From positions 1 to 64,000 of the forward strand of contig JBFMDV010000002.1 in the NCBI GenBank assembly GCA_040753875.1: a stretch of DNA of 64,000 nucleotides, given 5' to 3'. The position numbers and the translations under genes were made by a program. Under the pieces are notes generated by a model. That model was not told where the DNA came from. It saw only the letters and a program-made list of their open reading frames with translations, and did not search any database. Positions 1 through 8,485 of this stretch are shown here, piece by piece. The DNA is from Candidatus Zixiibacteriota bacterium. GTDB lineage: Bacteria > Zixibacteria > MSB-5A5 > GN15 > FEB-12. The stretch's first letter is position 1. The number at the start of each line of letters is the position of its first letter.

Positions 1-80
1 TGGCGAATCTCTCTGGCGTTGACCGCCTCGACCGCTTCCGGATTCTTTACGAGGTCCGATTTCTCGATAGCGGACAACAA
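1..80 (-). CDS. Possible 5' fragment of an unidentified gene (partial)
   Basis: Reading leftwards from a TTG at 80, the reverse strand stays open to the window edge and gives 26 residues beginning LLSAIEKSDLVKNPEAVEAV (first residue would be Met). The charged, amphipathic composition looks protein-like, and an in-frame stop lies eight codons upstream, so 80 or 77 would be the start. A weak purine-rich stretch precedes it. It would be divergent from rlmN. Too short to assign to a family; it may be spurious. Confidence 0.25.
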   Translation of the reverse strand, partial: MLSAIEKSDLVKNPEAVEAVNAREIR

Positions 81-230
81 CTCGCCTGTACCCTCATCCT
101 GCTAAAGCAATTTTGAGATAGGTTCTAACCTGGTCGGTTGTTGGTGACCGGATTTCGACTCTAACTGAGTCTGCGGTCGGCTCCCCCTTGTCCCTTGCCA
201 AACGACAGATTTCTCTTAGATTATTCAGCC
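81..230. promoter_or_regulatory. Upstream region of rlmN, no clear element
   Basis: About 150 bases between the possible leftward fragment and the rlmN start. I see no convincing sigma70 hexamer pair, terminator or RNA gene here. It must hold the rlmN promoter unless transcription enters from outside the window. Confidence 0.3.
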
Positions 231-1271
231 ATGTCTCGACAGAACCTGATGGGATATACCATGCCCCAAATGGAGAGTCTTGTGGTCTCTCTTGGCGGCA
301 AGCCGTTCGGCGGGAGGCAACTGTTCAAATGGTTGTACAATACCCGGTTGTACGACTTTGATCTGATGACCGACCTGACCAAGGAGTTGAGGCGACGGCT
401 CAGCAGCGAGTATGCATTTGGCCATCTGCGTTTGGCTCATAGCGCCCGGTCGGTTGACGGTACCGAGAAGTTCTTGTTCCGACTGGAGGATGGCCGTCCG
501 GTCGAGACAGTGTTGATCCCCGACGATGGCCGCCGGACACTCTGCATATCATCGCAATCCGGCTGCGCCCTGGCCTGTCGGTTCTGCGCCACCGGCACGA
601 TGGGGTTACTTCGCAATCTGACAGTGGGAGAGATTGTCGGTCAACTTATGTATGTGCGCGATCTGCATGGCGATGAGGCATTCAGCAATGTTGTATTTAT
701 GGGAATGGGGGAACCGCTGCAAAACTATGACAACATGATCGAAGCGATCAGGATCATGAAAGAGCCGCGTGGGCTGGGACTGGCCGCCAAGAAGATCACC
801 GTTTCGACATCGGGAATAACGCCCAAGATAAAGAAGCTTGCGGATTCGGGTCTTAAGGCGCGGCTGGCGCTCTCGCTTCACGCAGCCACGCAGGCCAAGC
901 GGCGGAAGATCATGCCGGTGGCCGAGACGTTCGGTCTGGAGAAGCTGATGGAAGCGGTTCGCTATTTCGCGGAGAAGAGTGGCGACCGGGTCACTTTTGA
1001 ATATATCCTCTTCGATGGATTTAACGACACACTGGAAGACGTTAGAGAGCTGTCGCAACTGATCCGGGGGATTCCCTGCAAGATCAATATTCTCGCGTAT
1101 AATGAAGTTCCGGGCCTTCCGTTCAAGCGGCCCTCAGACGAAAAAGTCGACTGGTTTGGACGGCAGCTGTACCCGCGGGCTCCTGCGGTTACGGTGCGGA
1201 AAAGCCGCGGCCGGGATATTGCCGCCGCCTGCGGTCAACTGGCGGCGCGCCATGTGGCAGAGGAGGTTTGA
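231..1271 (+). CDS. rlmN: Dual-specificity 23S rRNA (A2503)/tRNA (A37) C2 methyltransferase RlmN
   Basis: Radical-SAM methyltransferase that adds a methyl group to C2 of adenine 2503 in 23S rRNA and A37 in some tRNAs. The radical-SAM cluster motif CxxxCxxC is present as SGCALACRFCATGTMG, followed by the family's GMGEPLQNYDN motif and a SAM-binding VSTSG segment. The C-terminal mechanistic cysteine that accepts the methyl group is seen in the AAACGQ segment. The length (346 aa) is normal. The frame is open from a TTG at 195, but the ATG at 231 is the more usual start; neither has a good Shine-Dalgarno. The stop is immediately followed by the next gene, so the two are probably co-transcribed. 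Confidence 0.95.
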   Translation: MSRQNLMGYTMPQMESLVVSLGGKPFGGRQLFKWLYNTRLYDFDLMTDLTKELRRRLSSEYAFGHLRLAHSARSVDGTEKFLFRLEDGRPVETVLIPDDGRRTLCISSQSGCALACRFCATGTMGLLRNLTVGEIVGQLMYVRDLHGDEAFSNVVFMGMGEPLQNYDNMIEAIRIMKEPRGLGLAAKKITVSTSGITPKIKKLADSGLKARLALSLHAATQAKRRKIMPVAETFGLEKLMEAVRYFAEKSGDRVTFEYILFDGFNDTLEDVRELSQLIRGIPCKINILAYNEVPGLPFKRPSDEKVDWFGRQLYPRAPAVTVRKSRGRDIAAACGQLAARHVAEEV

Positions 1272-2678
1272 TTGCGGTTTCAAAACGTTATCGGGTCGGC
1301 GATTCTTTTCGCAGCGTTTGGCTTTGGACAATCGTGGGGACAATCGCCGGACGTTGAAGTCGGCGAGATCAGCACCCCCACGCTTCGATGGGGGCGCCAG
1401 TCGGCCGTGTTCGATCTCACGAACAAGACCGAAAATCTCAAATTCATCACGGTTGAGACGCGCATGAAGTTCGAGGGGACCTACCTGAACGCTTCGCGCA
1501 CCGCCCGCACTCATTACATCCTCGAACCCATGAACACAATTAACGTGAAGGCGACCGTTGATATACCGGGCAATTTCGGCCGGGCGACGATGACGGTGGC
1601 GTTGTATGATGTGGTGGACACGCTGGATCCCTTGATGGCGCAGCAGAAGATATACGAACAGCCATTCACCCTGATGTTTCATATCCCTGACCCACTGATG
1701 CCGTATCTGCAGTCAAAGGTAACAATGCCCCCCATGGTGGGCCGGAATCCTGATTTTGACAATGAGTTCTCGCGCGTATTGCTCGAACTGCTGGCCGAAC
1801 GGAAGACGCCATCGGAGATCGCCGCCATGGCGCTGGCGGACTCGGCGTTTGTCGCTGAGGCGATCGCCAATCTGAAGGTCAAGACATATCTCACCGACGA
1901 CTCAGGCACGCTGCGTTTGAATGTTCCAGTGATCCGCGCAGCCGAGGCCGATGAGGCATTGGCTCTGGCAAAACAGGGCGCAGCCGACCTGGCGGCGCAG
2001 ATAAAAAAGAACATGCCCGCGTTCCTGAGAGTGCGCGACTCGCTGGCGGTGATCGGCAAAATCCCCAAAGACACCAACGCGTTCATGAGCGGGGGGGTCA
2101 TTCTCTACAAGCTGTATCCGGCGGTCGGAGCGCTGCTTCTGTGGCACGATTACGGCCAGGGGTTTATTGCGGGGCGTACGCCCCTTGATATCTTCGCGGG
2201 TACCGACCCCTGCAATGCTTTCATGCCGTCGTACATGTACGCGGTGGAGGGGGGCGAAGTGGTGAATGGCACGCAATACTACAATATGACCATCGCGAGG
2301 AATCGTCTGGTTCTCACCTGGGGAGACCGGGTGCCGGACGTGGATTGTCCGGAGAAGCTGAATTTCACCCAACCGCTGGCCGAGCGCACGGAGTGGAACT
2401 ATGTCCGGGGCGACATCCCGGATGTTTATATGTTCGACACCAGTCTCACGTATCCGTCGATGCGCATACTTGCCGGCGGCGCCAATGACAGGCTGCAGAA
2501 GCTGTACGATGATTACAAGAAGATCTCGGAGAAATATCGCCCCGGTCAGTTCACGATGGGGTGCAGGTACTGGTTCTGGAATCTGGTGGCTACGCACGCG
2601 CTCAGACAATTGCTGATCGAGAATGTCGTGCATCGGGGACCGATCAACGGACAATTCCGACTGGAGTTGATACCGTGA
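1272..2678 (+). CDS. Exported protein of unknown function
   Basis: A 468-residue protein with an N-terminal hydrophobic segment (about residues 5-22) typical of a signal peptide. Residues about 30-130 are rich in beta-type sequence and may form an Ig-like domain. Around residues 160-220 there is an alternating helical/strand stretch reminiscent of a winged helix, odd in an exported protein. The C-terminal half is rich in aromatic residues and Asp. I do not recognise a family. The start is a TTG directly after the rlmN stop, with an AGGAGG ribosome-binding site at 1261-1266 inside the rlmN end. It overlaps the next lipoprotein gene by four bases, so rlmN and the two exported proteins probably form one transcript. 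Confidence 0.75.
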   Translation: MRFQNVIGSAILFAAFGFGQSWGQSPDVEVGEISTPTLRWGRQSAVFDLTNKTENLKFITVETRMKFEGTYLNASRTARTHYILEPMNTINVKATVDIPGNFGRATMTVALYDVVDTLDPLMAQQKIYEQPFTLMFHIPDPLMPYLQSKVTMPPMVGRNPDFDNEFSRVLLELLAERKTPSEIAAMALADSAFVAEAIANLKVKTYLTDDSGTLRLNVPVIRAAEADEALALAKQGAADLAAQIKKNMPAFLRVRDSLAVIGKIPKDTNAFMSGGVILYKLYPAVGALLLWHDYGQGFIAGRTPLDIFAGTDPCNAFMPSYMYAVEGGEVVNGTQYYNMTIARNRLVLTWGDRVPDVDCPEKLNFTQPLAERTEWNYVRGDIPDVYMFDTSLTYPSMRILAGGANDRLQKLYDDYKKISEKYRPGQFTMGCRYWFWNLVATHALRQLLIENVVHRGPINGQFRLELIP

Positions 2679-3088
2679 AGCACATCGCGACGATAGTCAT
2701 GCTGGCAGTATTCGCCGTCATCTCCTGCAAAGAGAAGACGCCCAACCGGGACTATATCCCGGTTCTCAAGCAGCAGCTCTACCTCTTGCAGGAGGCGGTG
2801 AAAGCTGGAGACCGGACCGTTCTGGATTCGCTCTTGAGCGATGACCTCCGTGCCGAGAACGGGGCGGATTCCCTGTTTTGGTTTGTGTCGGCGCCCGGCG
2901 GCGAATTTGCATTCGCACAGTTCGGAAACTGCGAAATTTATTACAATGACGACAAAGCGCGCGCCGACTGCGTGCTCGTGGACACGGCCGGCCGGGAGGG
3001 TGCAGCGGTTACGCTGACGATGGTCAATGAAGGGGGGAAATGGCTGTTGAAGCGGTTCGAGTCGAAAACGCCGGCCCCCGGCCGCTAA
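2675..3088 (+). CDS. Small lipoprotein of unknown function
   Basis: 137 residues from a GTG at 2675 that overlaps the upstream stop (GTGA). The N-terminus is a short signal peptide ending in a lipobox-like VISC, so the mature protein should be lipidated on that Cys. The rest is a compact alpha+beta domain of about 115 residues (a helix containing LKQQLYLLQEAVKAGD, then strands with a terminal WLLKRFES), which resembles SnoaL/NTF2-like lumazine-binding folds such as DUF4878; this is only a fold-level guess. Translational coupling to the preceding exported protein suggests they work together in the envelope. Confidence 0.7.
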   Translation: MKHIATIVMLAVFAVISCKEKTPNRDYIPVLKQQLYLLQEAVKAGDRTVLDSLLSDDLRAENGADSLFWFVSAPGGEFAFAQFGNCEIYYNDDKARADCVLVDTAGREGAAVTLTMVNEGGKWLLKRFESKTPAPGR

Positions 3089-3117
3089 GGACTTTCTCCG
3101 GTGAATTGAAAAAGAAA

Positions 3118-3140
3118 AGCGCCGGCAATCTGCCGGCGCT
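3118..3140. terminator. Bidirectional rho-independent terminator
   Basis: A perfect 10-bp stem (AGCGCCGGCA / TGCCGGCGCT) with a 3-base loop between two convergent genes. The forward side is followed by TTCTGTC and the reverse side by a run TTTCTTTTT, so it is best suited to end ctp on the reverse strand and probably serves both. Confidence 0.8.
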
Positions 3141-3173
3141 TCTGTCAATTGATGGTGAACTCGAAAGCCCCGA

Positions 3174-4979
3174 TCAGATTTTGTCTTTCTTTTGACCTTC
3201 GAGTATCATCCGCGAGTATTCTTTGGGCTCGCTTAGAATCTCAACTGCCTTTTGTACGGCCTTGTCGTCTTTCAGCACGATCTGTTCGTATACGCCGCGC
3301 TCGCCGGAGATTGAGGAGACGATCTCCCGTTTAATGGCGCGCTTGATGTAATCGACGGATTGGTCGAAGTCGGCCGTCTTTTCTTTCTCTATCAGCGATG
3401 ACATCTGATTGAATTGGCTTTGGAACAAGGTGTCCTTGTTTTCGGCCTTCACCGTCTTTTCCATATCTTCGAGCGCCACCTGGAGGGCCGACTTGTACGT
3501 GAAATCTTTCTCCTTGATGAATTTCCTGAATTCACTCAAGACCTGATCGGTGATTTCGAAATCAGGCTTGACATCGGGGTGATCTGCCACGTACTGGACG
3601 GCGAAGTCGAAGAACATGGATTTGCGCTCGAGATTGATCTCGATTGGTTTCCAGGTCTCGCGATCCATGACGATGTCGGGCACGATGCCGCCCCCGCCGT
3701 ACACCACGCGGCCGCCGTTCGTGTAGTATATCTCCTTGTCGGTGACTTTCATCGTGTCGGCGGTGCTGTCTTCTGCATCGAAATCATCGGCCATTGATCC
3801 CGGATGGTCTTTCCCCTGTTTGTCGGCTTTCTGGATACACCGGCCGGAGGGAACATAGTACTTGGCTGTGGTCAGCTTGAGGGCCATCGAGCCGTCATTG
3901 GAGATCGGGAAAATCTGCTGCACGAGGCCTTTGCCGTAGGTGGTGTTGCCGACGATCAGCGCTCTATCCCAGTCTTGAAGTGCTCCGGCCACGATCTCAG
4001 AGGCCGACGCGGTCCCCTCGTCAACCAGCACCACGAGTGGTTTGTCCGGGAAGATTGGCGGGCGGTCGGACTTGTAATGCCGCTCGCTGTCGGCGTAGCG
4101 ACCGCGGGTATAGACAATCTCGCTGCCCTGTTTCAGAAACAGTTCCGACGTCTCTTTGGCCTGATCGAGCAGGCCGCCGCCGTTGGAGCGGAGATCGAAT
4201 ACGAGGGCTGAGGCATTTCGATTATTCAGGTCGTTGATCGCAGCGCGGAGCTCGGCGGAGGTCTCCTCGGCAAACCGCGACAGTCGGATATATCCGATAT
4301 TCGTGCCCGGGACCACGCCGGCGTAATTCACCGACTTCAGTTCGATCTCGGCCCGTTCGATCTCGAACTCCTGCAATTCCGGAAGTCCCTGTCGTTTGAT
4401 GACCAGTTTGACCGAGGTACCGGCCTTCCCACGCATCAGCTTGGAGGCATCGGCCGATTTCATGCCGTCGGTGGAGTGACCGTCAATTTCCCAGATTATA
4501 TCTCCTGCGTGCAGGCCGCGCTTGTAGGCTGGGGTTCCTTCTATCGGCGAGATGATGACAATGCGGTTATCGCGCGCGTCGATCATCATCCCCAGACCTT
4601 CGTACTTGCCGTGGGTGCTTTCCATGAGCGCGTCATACGAGGATTTTTCCATTACCACCGAATAACGATCCAGGTCGGTCAGCATGCCGGAGATGCCGGC
4701 TTTGACGATCTTGTCGATATCCACATCTTCCATGTACTGATTGCGGATATTGAAAGCCGTCTGAGTGAGCTTCTTGACGGCGCGGAGAAAATTGTCGTTG
4801 CTGCGTGAAACGGAATCCTGACTGCGCGGAAGTTCCTCGACGTTTAGTTCAACCGTATCCGCGTAGAGAACCGGCTCGGACGCCTTGGAGAGTTGCCCGG
4901 CATCACCTGGTCCGGCGAACCAAATCATGGCCAGAGCGAAAATGGTGATACCGAAAAGTTGTGCCGTGTAGCGCATCAT
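3174..4979 (-). CDS. C-terminal processing peptidase (S41, CtpA/Prc type)
   Basis: Periplasmic serine protease that trims or degrades exported proteins at hydrophobic C-termini. A signal anchor lies at residues 5-23. A PDZ domain follows around residues 110-200 (KYEGLGMMI...GD...IDG). The S41 catalytic domain holds the Ser/Lys dyad, which I place at Ser325 in GTASASEI and Lys350 in YGKGLVQ, spaced as in E. coli Prc. The C-terminal ~150 residues are charged and helical. The 601-aa length is at the long end for CtpA. The start has an AGGAGG site six bases upstream and a sigma70-like promoter before that. Confidence 0.93.
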   Translation of the reverse strand: MMRYTAQLFGITIFALAMIWFAGPGDAGQLSKASEPVLYADTVELNVEELPRSQDSVSRSNDNFLRAVKKLTQTAFNIRNQYMEDVDIDKIVKAGISGMLTDLDRYSVVMEKSSYDALMESTHGKYEGLGMMIDARDNRIVIISPIEGTPAYKRGLHAGDIIWEIDGHSTDGMKSADASKLMRGKAGTSVKLVIKRQGLPELQEFEIERAEIELKSVNYAGVVPGTNIGYIRLSRFAEETSAELRAAINDLNNRNASALVFDLRSNGGGLLDQAKETSELFLKQGSEIVYTRGRYADSERHYKSDRPPIFPDKPLVVLVDEGTASASEIVAGALQDWDRALIVGNTTYGKGLVQQIFPISNDGSMALKLTTAKYYVPSGRCIQKADKQGKDHPGSMADDFDAEDSTADTMKVTDKEIYYTNGGRVVYGGGGIVPDIVMDRETWKPIEINLERKSMFFDFAVQYVADHPDVKPDFEITDQVLSEFRKFIKEKDFTYKSALQVALEDMEKTVKAENKDTLFQSQFNQMSSLIEKEKTADFDQSVDYIKRAIKREIVSSISGERGVYEQIVLKDDKAVQKAVEILSEPKEYSRMILEGQKKDKI

Positions 4980-5010
4980 GCAATCCTCCTATGGCGACTT
5001 GTCATAGCGC

Positions 5011-5038
5011 AATCTATATGCTGTTTACCTGCTGTCAA
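5011..5038 (-). promoter_or_regulatory. Sigma70-like promoter of ctp
   Basis: On the reverse strand TTGACA (5038-5033) is followed after 16 bases by TAGATT (5016-5011). A consensus -35 and a 4/6 -10 sit about 30 bases before the ctp start. Seen by eye only. Confidence 0.55.
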
Positions 5039-5321
5039 GTTGGCCGGCGTTTGTCGGCGACCCGTATCTCATTGACACTTTAACACTTATACGGCCCCGC
5101 TGGTTTCATCGAACCGTATCATTCAGCGATGTCTTGTCGTAACCTCATTCTCTGAAGGCGGTTAGCCATTTCCACGCGTTCCAATCGGCAACTTTTGTGA
5201 GTGTTCCGCCGTCTCATTACTTGATAACACCAAAATAAGTTGTTCATTGTTATCGGCTTAAGGCCGACCGGGTCGTATCAATGGCGTGCAGATTGTACGT
5301 AAATCGAACAGGTGAGTTGCA
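5039..5321. other. Divergent intergenic region, no gene seen
   Basis: About 280 bases between the ctp promoter and the next forward gene. I see no RNA gene, no repeat and no open frame with coding character. It is somewhat AT-richer than the neighbours around 5215-5255. It presumably carries the promoter of the 5322 gene, but no clean hexamer pair stands out. Confidence 0.4.
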
Positions 5322-6107
5322 GTGAAACCCGGCGTTCCCAAACGGATTTCAGTCGCATGGCTGCTGAATCTTCTCTTGCCGGGACTCGGGCACGCTCTAT
5401 GGCGGGAATGGTTATTTGGCCTATTTATCTTTCTCATCATGCTGATCGCGGTGGTGTTGTTTGTCGTGACGTTGCTTGTCCCCTTATCGGCGGTGGTGAA
5501 GGTGCTGCTTCTGGGTCTGCCGCTCGTGTTCTATCTCTTTTCCTTCGTAGATCTGGCGCGCACCGTCCGCATGCGTCGTAGCAATGTCATGATATCGTCG
5601 AGACGGATGCTCATCTGTCTGGCAGTTGGCATAGCGTATCAGTTCCTGTCACCCTCGGCACCGCTTAATATCGGGCTCAATAATTTGCCGGAGTTGTATC
5701 GACAATCGGACAGTCGACTGACCCCGCTTTTTCATCGGGGGGATCTGCTCGAAGCCAGTCACATGTCGTACTTCGTCAAGCTGATGTTCTTTGAACGACC
5801 GATCATGCATTCGCTCCCACAGCGATACGATATCGTTCGGTTTGAGGCGCCCGACAAGGTTCGGCACGCGGGTGTCGTGCTGGGGCGATCCGGTGAGTCG
5901 ATCGAAATGGCCGAGGGGGTCCTGGTCGTCAACGGCCTGCCGGACCTTACGAATGGTCCCGAGGGTATTAGCCTCACCGGTGACTGTCCGTTGACAGTAG
6001 TACGCGACTATTCTATTTTGGTCGCCACTATGAACTCCGGCGCGGTTGACAAGCTTTACCAGGTACCGTTCTCGGATATTGTGGGAAAGGTTAGCCGGCT
6101 CCCTTGA
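5322..6107 (+). CDS. Membrane protein with a degenerate signal-peptidase-I-like (S26) domain
   Basis: 261 residues. Three hydrophobic segments occupy roughly residues 10-115, followed by a soluble domain with the S26 layout: a GDLLEAS segment like the GDxVLV of LepB, a RYDIVRFEAP strand, then GVVLGRSGESIEM followed by VLVVNG, matching the family's VIGLPGDxIEI...VYVNG. The catalytic Lys that normally precedes IGLPGD is replaced by small residues (AGVVLG), and the Ser before the first GD is not at the usual spacing, so it is unlikely to be an active peptidase. The start GTG has a weak site, GGTGAG, upstream. The end overlaps the HAD gene by four bases (TTGA). Confidence 0.65.
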   Translation: MKPGVPKRISVAWLLNLLLPGLGHALWREWLFGLFIFLIMLIAVVLFVVTLLVPLSAVVKVLLLGLPLVFYLFSFVDLARTVRMRRSNVMISSRRMLICLAVGIAYQFLSPSAPLNIGLNNLPELYRQSDSRLTPLFHRGDLLEASHMSYFVKLMFFERPIMHSLPQRYDIVRFEAPDKVRHAGVVLGRSGESIEMAEGVLVVNGLPDLTNGPEGISLTGDCPLTVVRDYSILVATMNSGAVDKLYQVPFSDIVGKVSRLP

Positions 6108-6763
6108 CCTCCGTCGACACCCTCATATTTGATCTTGACGGCACGCTCATCGATTCTTCCGACGGTGTGGTGGAGGCCGTGAATTTTGCCCTGCGACAAC
6201 TGGGAGAAGCCGAACGGTCGCCGGATGAGATCAAGCCGTATATCGGATATCCGCTGCACAAGATGTTTGCCGATTTCACCGACGCACCTCCGGATGAGTT
6301 GTACCGGCAGTTCCAGGTGCGGGCGGCATTGACAATCGTCGCCTCGGCTGTGCCGCTCGACGGAGTCGAAAGTGTGCTGTTGGAACTTCATCGACGTGGT
6401 TATCGCATAGCAGTAGCGACAACCAAGGTGCGTGCGCATGTCGACGGCATTCTGGCAAAGCTCGGATGGACCAGGTTCTTCGAGGCGACTGTCGCCGGGA
6501 ACGAAGTTCCCCGATTCAAGCCGGACCCTGGTGCCTTTCTGCTGGCTTTGGAGCGACTGAACGCTCGAGCCACACAGGCTCTGGTGATCGGCGATACCGA
6601 AAACGACATCCTGGCGGCCCGGGCCATACCCATCAGGATAGCGGCGGTGTTGTCTCCCTATGGCGGACATGACAAGGTCCGCGCCTTGCGACCGGATTAT
6701 GTGATTGCGACCCTTGGCGAGCTGCCGAATATTCTCTCCAACCGTTCACGAGAGAAAGGGTAA
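6104..6763 (+). CDS. HAD-superfamily hydrolase, phosphoglycolate-phosphatase-like
   Basis: 219 residues with all HAD motifs: FDLDGT with nucleophile Asp10 and general acid Asp12, motif II Thr near 106 (VATTK), Lys139 in FKPDP, and GDTENDI with Asp164 and Asp168. A helical cap lies between residues 17 and 80, the arrangement of Gph-type phosphatases that dephosphorylate small sugar or organic phosphates such as 2-phosphoglycolate. The exact substrate cannot be read from the sequence. The start is a TTG overlapping the previous stop, so it is translationally coupled to the S26-like protein. The next gene starts four bases after its stop. Confidence 0.88.
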   Translation: MTSVDTLIFDLDGTLIDSSDGVVEAVNFALRQLGEAERSPDEIKPYIGYPLHKMFADFTDAPPDELYRQFQVRAALTIVASAVPLDGVESVLLELHRRGYRIAVATTKVRAHVDGILAKLGWTRFFEATVAGNEVPRFKPDPGAFLLALERLNARATQALVIGDTENDILAARAIPIRIAAVLSPYGGHDKVRALRPDYVIATLGELPNILSNRSREKG

Positions 6764-6767
6764 TGCC

Positions 6768-7280
6768 ATGAAGGTTGTTTACGTACATTCGTTCCGGACC
6801 CGTTTCGGGACCATCCATACTGCCTCGACGGACGACGGCCTGGCGCTCGTTACGCTGCCGGGTGATTCTGAGGGGCGCTTTCATACGATCGTAAGGAAGC
6901 ACTTCCCTGACAGCATTGTCGAGCCGGGAGGGCCCGAAAGCGAACAAGTTGAGCGTCAGTTGCTTGCTTATTCTGAAGGGAAACTCAAGAAGTTCACCCT
7001 CAAGCTGGATTTGATTGGCTCTTCGTTTCAAAAACGGGTGCTGACGGAAGTGGCGCGGATACCGTACGGACAGACCCGCACCTACCGCGAGATCGCGGCA
7101 GCCGTGGGGAATCCGAAAGCTTCACGTGCGGTCGGTGGGGCCAACGCGCACAACCCGATCCCATTGGTCGTACCGTGCCATCGGGTCGTGGCTGCGAACG
7201 GTTTGGGCGGATACGGTGGAGGGCTGACGATGAAAAAGAAACTACTGGCATTGGAAGGCGCGCTGCAGGCTGGCGAGTGA
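6768..7280 (+). CDS. ogt: Methylated-DNA-[protein]-cysteine S-methyltransferase
   Basis: Suicide DNA-repair protein that takes the alkyl group from O6-alkylguanine onto its own cysteine. The active-site motif VPCHRV is complete (Cys137) and is followed by GGYGGGL; the helix-turn-helix recognition region GQTRTYREIA...ASRAVG precedes it. The 170-aa length fits single-domain Ogt/MGMT proteins. I chose the ATG at 6768 because it follows an AGAAAGGG site; an in-frame extension to 6705 would lie inside the HAD gene. It belongs to the short run 5322-8418. Confidence 0.93.
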   Translation: MKVVYVHSFRTRFGTIHTASTDDGLALVTLPGDSEGRFHTIVRKHFPDSIVEPGGPESEQVERQLLAYSEGKLKKFTLKLDLIGSSFQKRVLTEVARIPYGQTRTYREIAAAVGNPKASRAVGGANAHNPIPLVVPCHRVVAANGLGGYGGGLTMKKKLLALEGALQAGE

Positions 7281-7317
7281 AAGCCGGCCGCAGGCGGCGC
7301 AGATTCGGGAGAGACTC

Positions 7318-8418
7318 ATGGATCCTCGTGTGACGAAACTGGCCAAGGTCCTTCTGCATTACTCGATCAAATTGAAGAAGGGGCAACTGTTCAAGATACA
7401 AGGAGAGCCGGTGGCGCTGCCACTTATCAAGGCGGTGTACGAGGAGGCGGTCAAGATCGGAGCCAATCCGTATGTCATGCTCAAGATTCCCGACAACGAA
7501 GAGATGTTTTTCAAGCACGCGTCCGACGAGCAACTGGCCTACATTTCACCGCTGACCCGTCTGGAGATCGACAAGATCGACGCGCTGCTTTCGATCTGGG
7601 GTACAGAGAACACCCGATATCTGACCGGCACTAATCCCAAACGGCAGGCGTATCAGCGCAAATTCCAGAGGCCAATAGTCGAGAAGCTGTTCACGCGTAT
7701 CGGCAACAAGTCCCTATCATGGGTCGGCACGCAGTTTCCGTCGTTGGCCGATGCCCAGGATGCGGACATGTCGCTGGCGGACTACGAGGATTTCGTCTAT
7801 TCGGCAGGACACATCGACGCCGCCGATCCGGTTAAGCACTGGCAGAAAGTGGAAAAGGAGCAGGCACGTCTGGTGAAGATCCTCAACACGGTCGACCGCC
7901 TGCATGTCCGCTCGAACGACACCGATCTCAAACTTAGGGTGAAAGGTCGGAAGTGGATCAACTGCGCCGGGACGCAGAATTTCCCGGATGGAGAGATTTT
8001 CACCGGTCCGATCGAAGACTCCGCTGAGGGACATATTCGGTACACGTTTCCCGCCGTGTACATGTGGCGCGAAGTTGAGGATGTCCGCCTGGATTTTAGG
8101 AAAGGCAGGGTAGTGAAAGCAACCGCCGCTAAGAATCAGGAATATCTGAACGCCATGCTCGACATGGACAGGGGGGCTCGGTTCGTAGGGGAGTTCGCCA
8201 TCGGGACCAACTATGAGATCAAGCGGTTCAGTCGCAACACGCTTTTCGACGAGAAGATCGGCGGCACGTGTCACCTGGCGGTCGGGGCTTCGATCCCCGA
8301 ATCGGGCGGCAAGAACAAAAGTTCGCTGCATTGGGATATGGTTTGTGACCTCAAGCAGGGGGGAGAGATCGTGGCCGACGGGAAAGTGATCTATAGGAAC
8401 GGCAAGTTCGTCATCTAA
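7318..8418 (+). CDS. M29-family metallo-aminopeptidase
   Basis: 366 residues of the AmpS/PepS/aminopeptidase T family, cytosolic enzymes that release N-terminal amino acids using a co-catalytic metal pair. The family's metal ligands are visible in order: GEIFTGPIED (Glu), GEFAIGTN (Glu), GTCHLAVG (His) and the HWDMV pair (His, Asp) near the C-terminus. The protein begins with the typical KLAKVLLHYSIKLKKGQLFKI segment. The start ATG has a GGGAGAG site. The specific substrate preference is not predictable. Confidence 0.92.
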   Translation: MDPRVTKLAKVLLHYSIKLKKGQLFKIQGEPVALPLIKAVYEEAVKIGANPYVMLKIPDNEEMFFKHASDEQLAYISPLTRLEIDKIDALLSIWGTENTRYLTGTNPKRQAYQRKFQRPIVEKLFTRIGNKSLSWVGTQFPSLADAQDADMSLADYEDFVYSAGHIDAADPVKHWQKVEKEQARLVKILNTVDRLHVRSNDTDLKLRVKGRKWINCAGTQNFPDGEIFTGPIEDSAEGHIRYTFPAVYMWREVEDVRLDFRKGRVVKATAAKNQEYLNAMLDMDRGARFVGEFAIGTNYEIKRFSRNTLFDEKIGGTCHLAVGASIPESGGKNKSSLHWDMVCDLKQGGEIVADGKVIYRNGKFVI

Positions 8419-8443
8419 AGTGACCTCGCAATCAGTTCGAAAA

Positions 8444-8473
8444 AAGGGACCGAGTTTCGAAGCTCGGTCCCTT
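8444..8473. terminator. Bidirectional rho-independent terminator
   Basis: An 11-bp perfect stem (AAGGGACCGAG / CTCGGTCCCTT) with an 8-base loop. A-runs precede it and TTCTGTCT follows it. It lies between the convergent M29 peptidase and the reverse-strand subtilase and can stop both. Confidence 0.8.
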
Positions 8474-8485
8474 CTGTCTATTCGA

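Noticed and set aside
5072-5094. TTGACA followed by TATACG on the forward strand as a promoter
   Set aside because: The spacer is only 11 bases.
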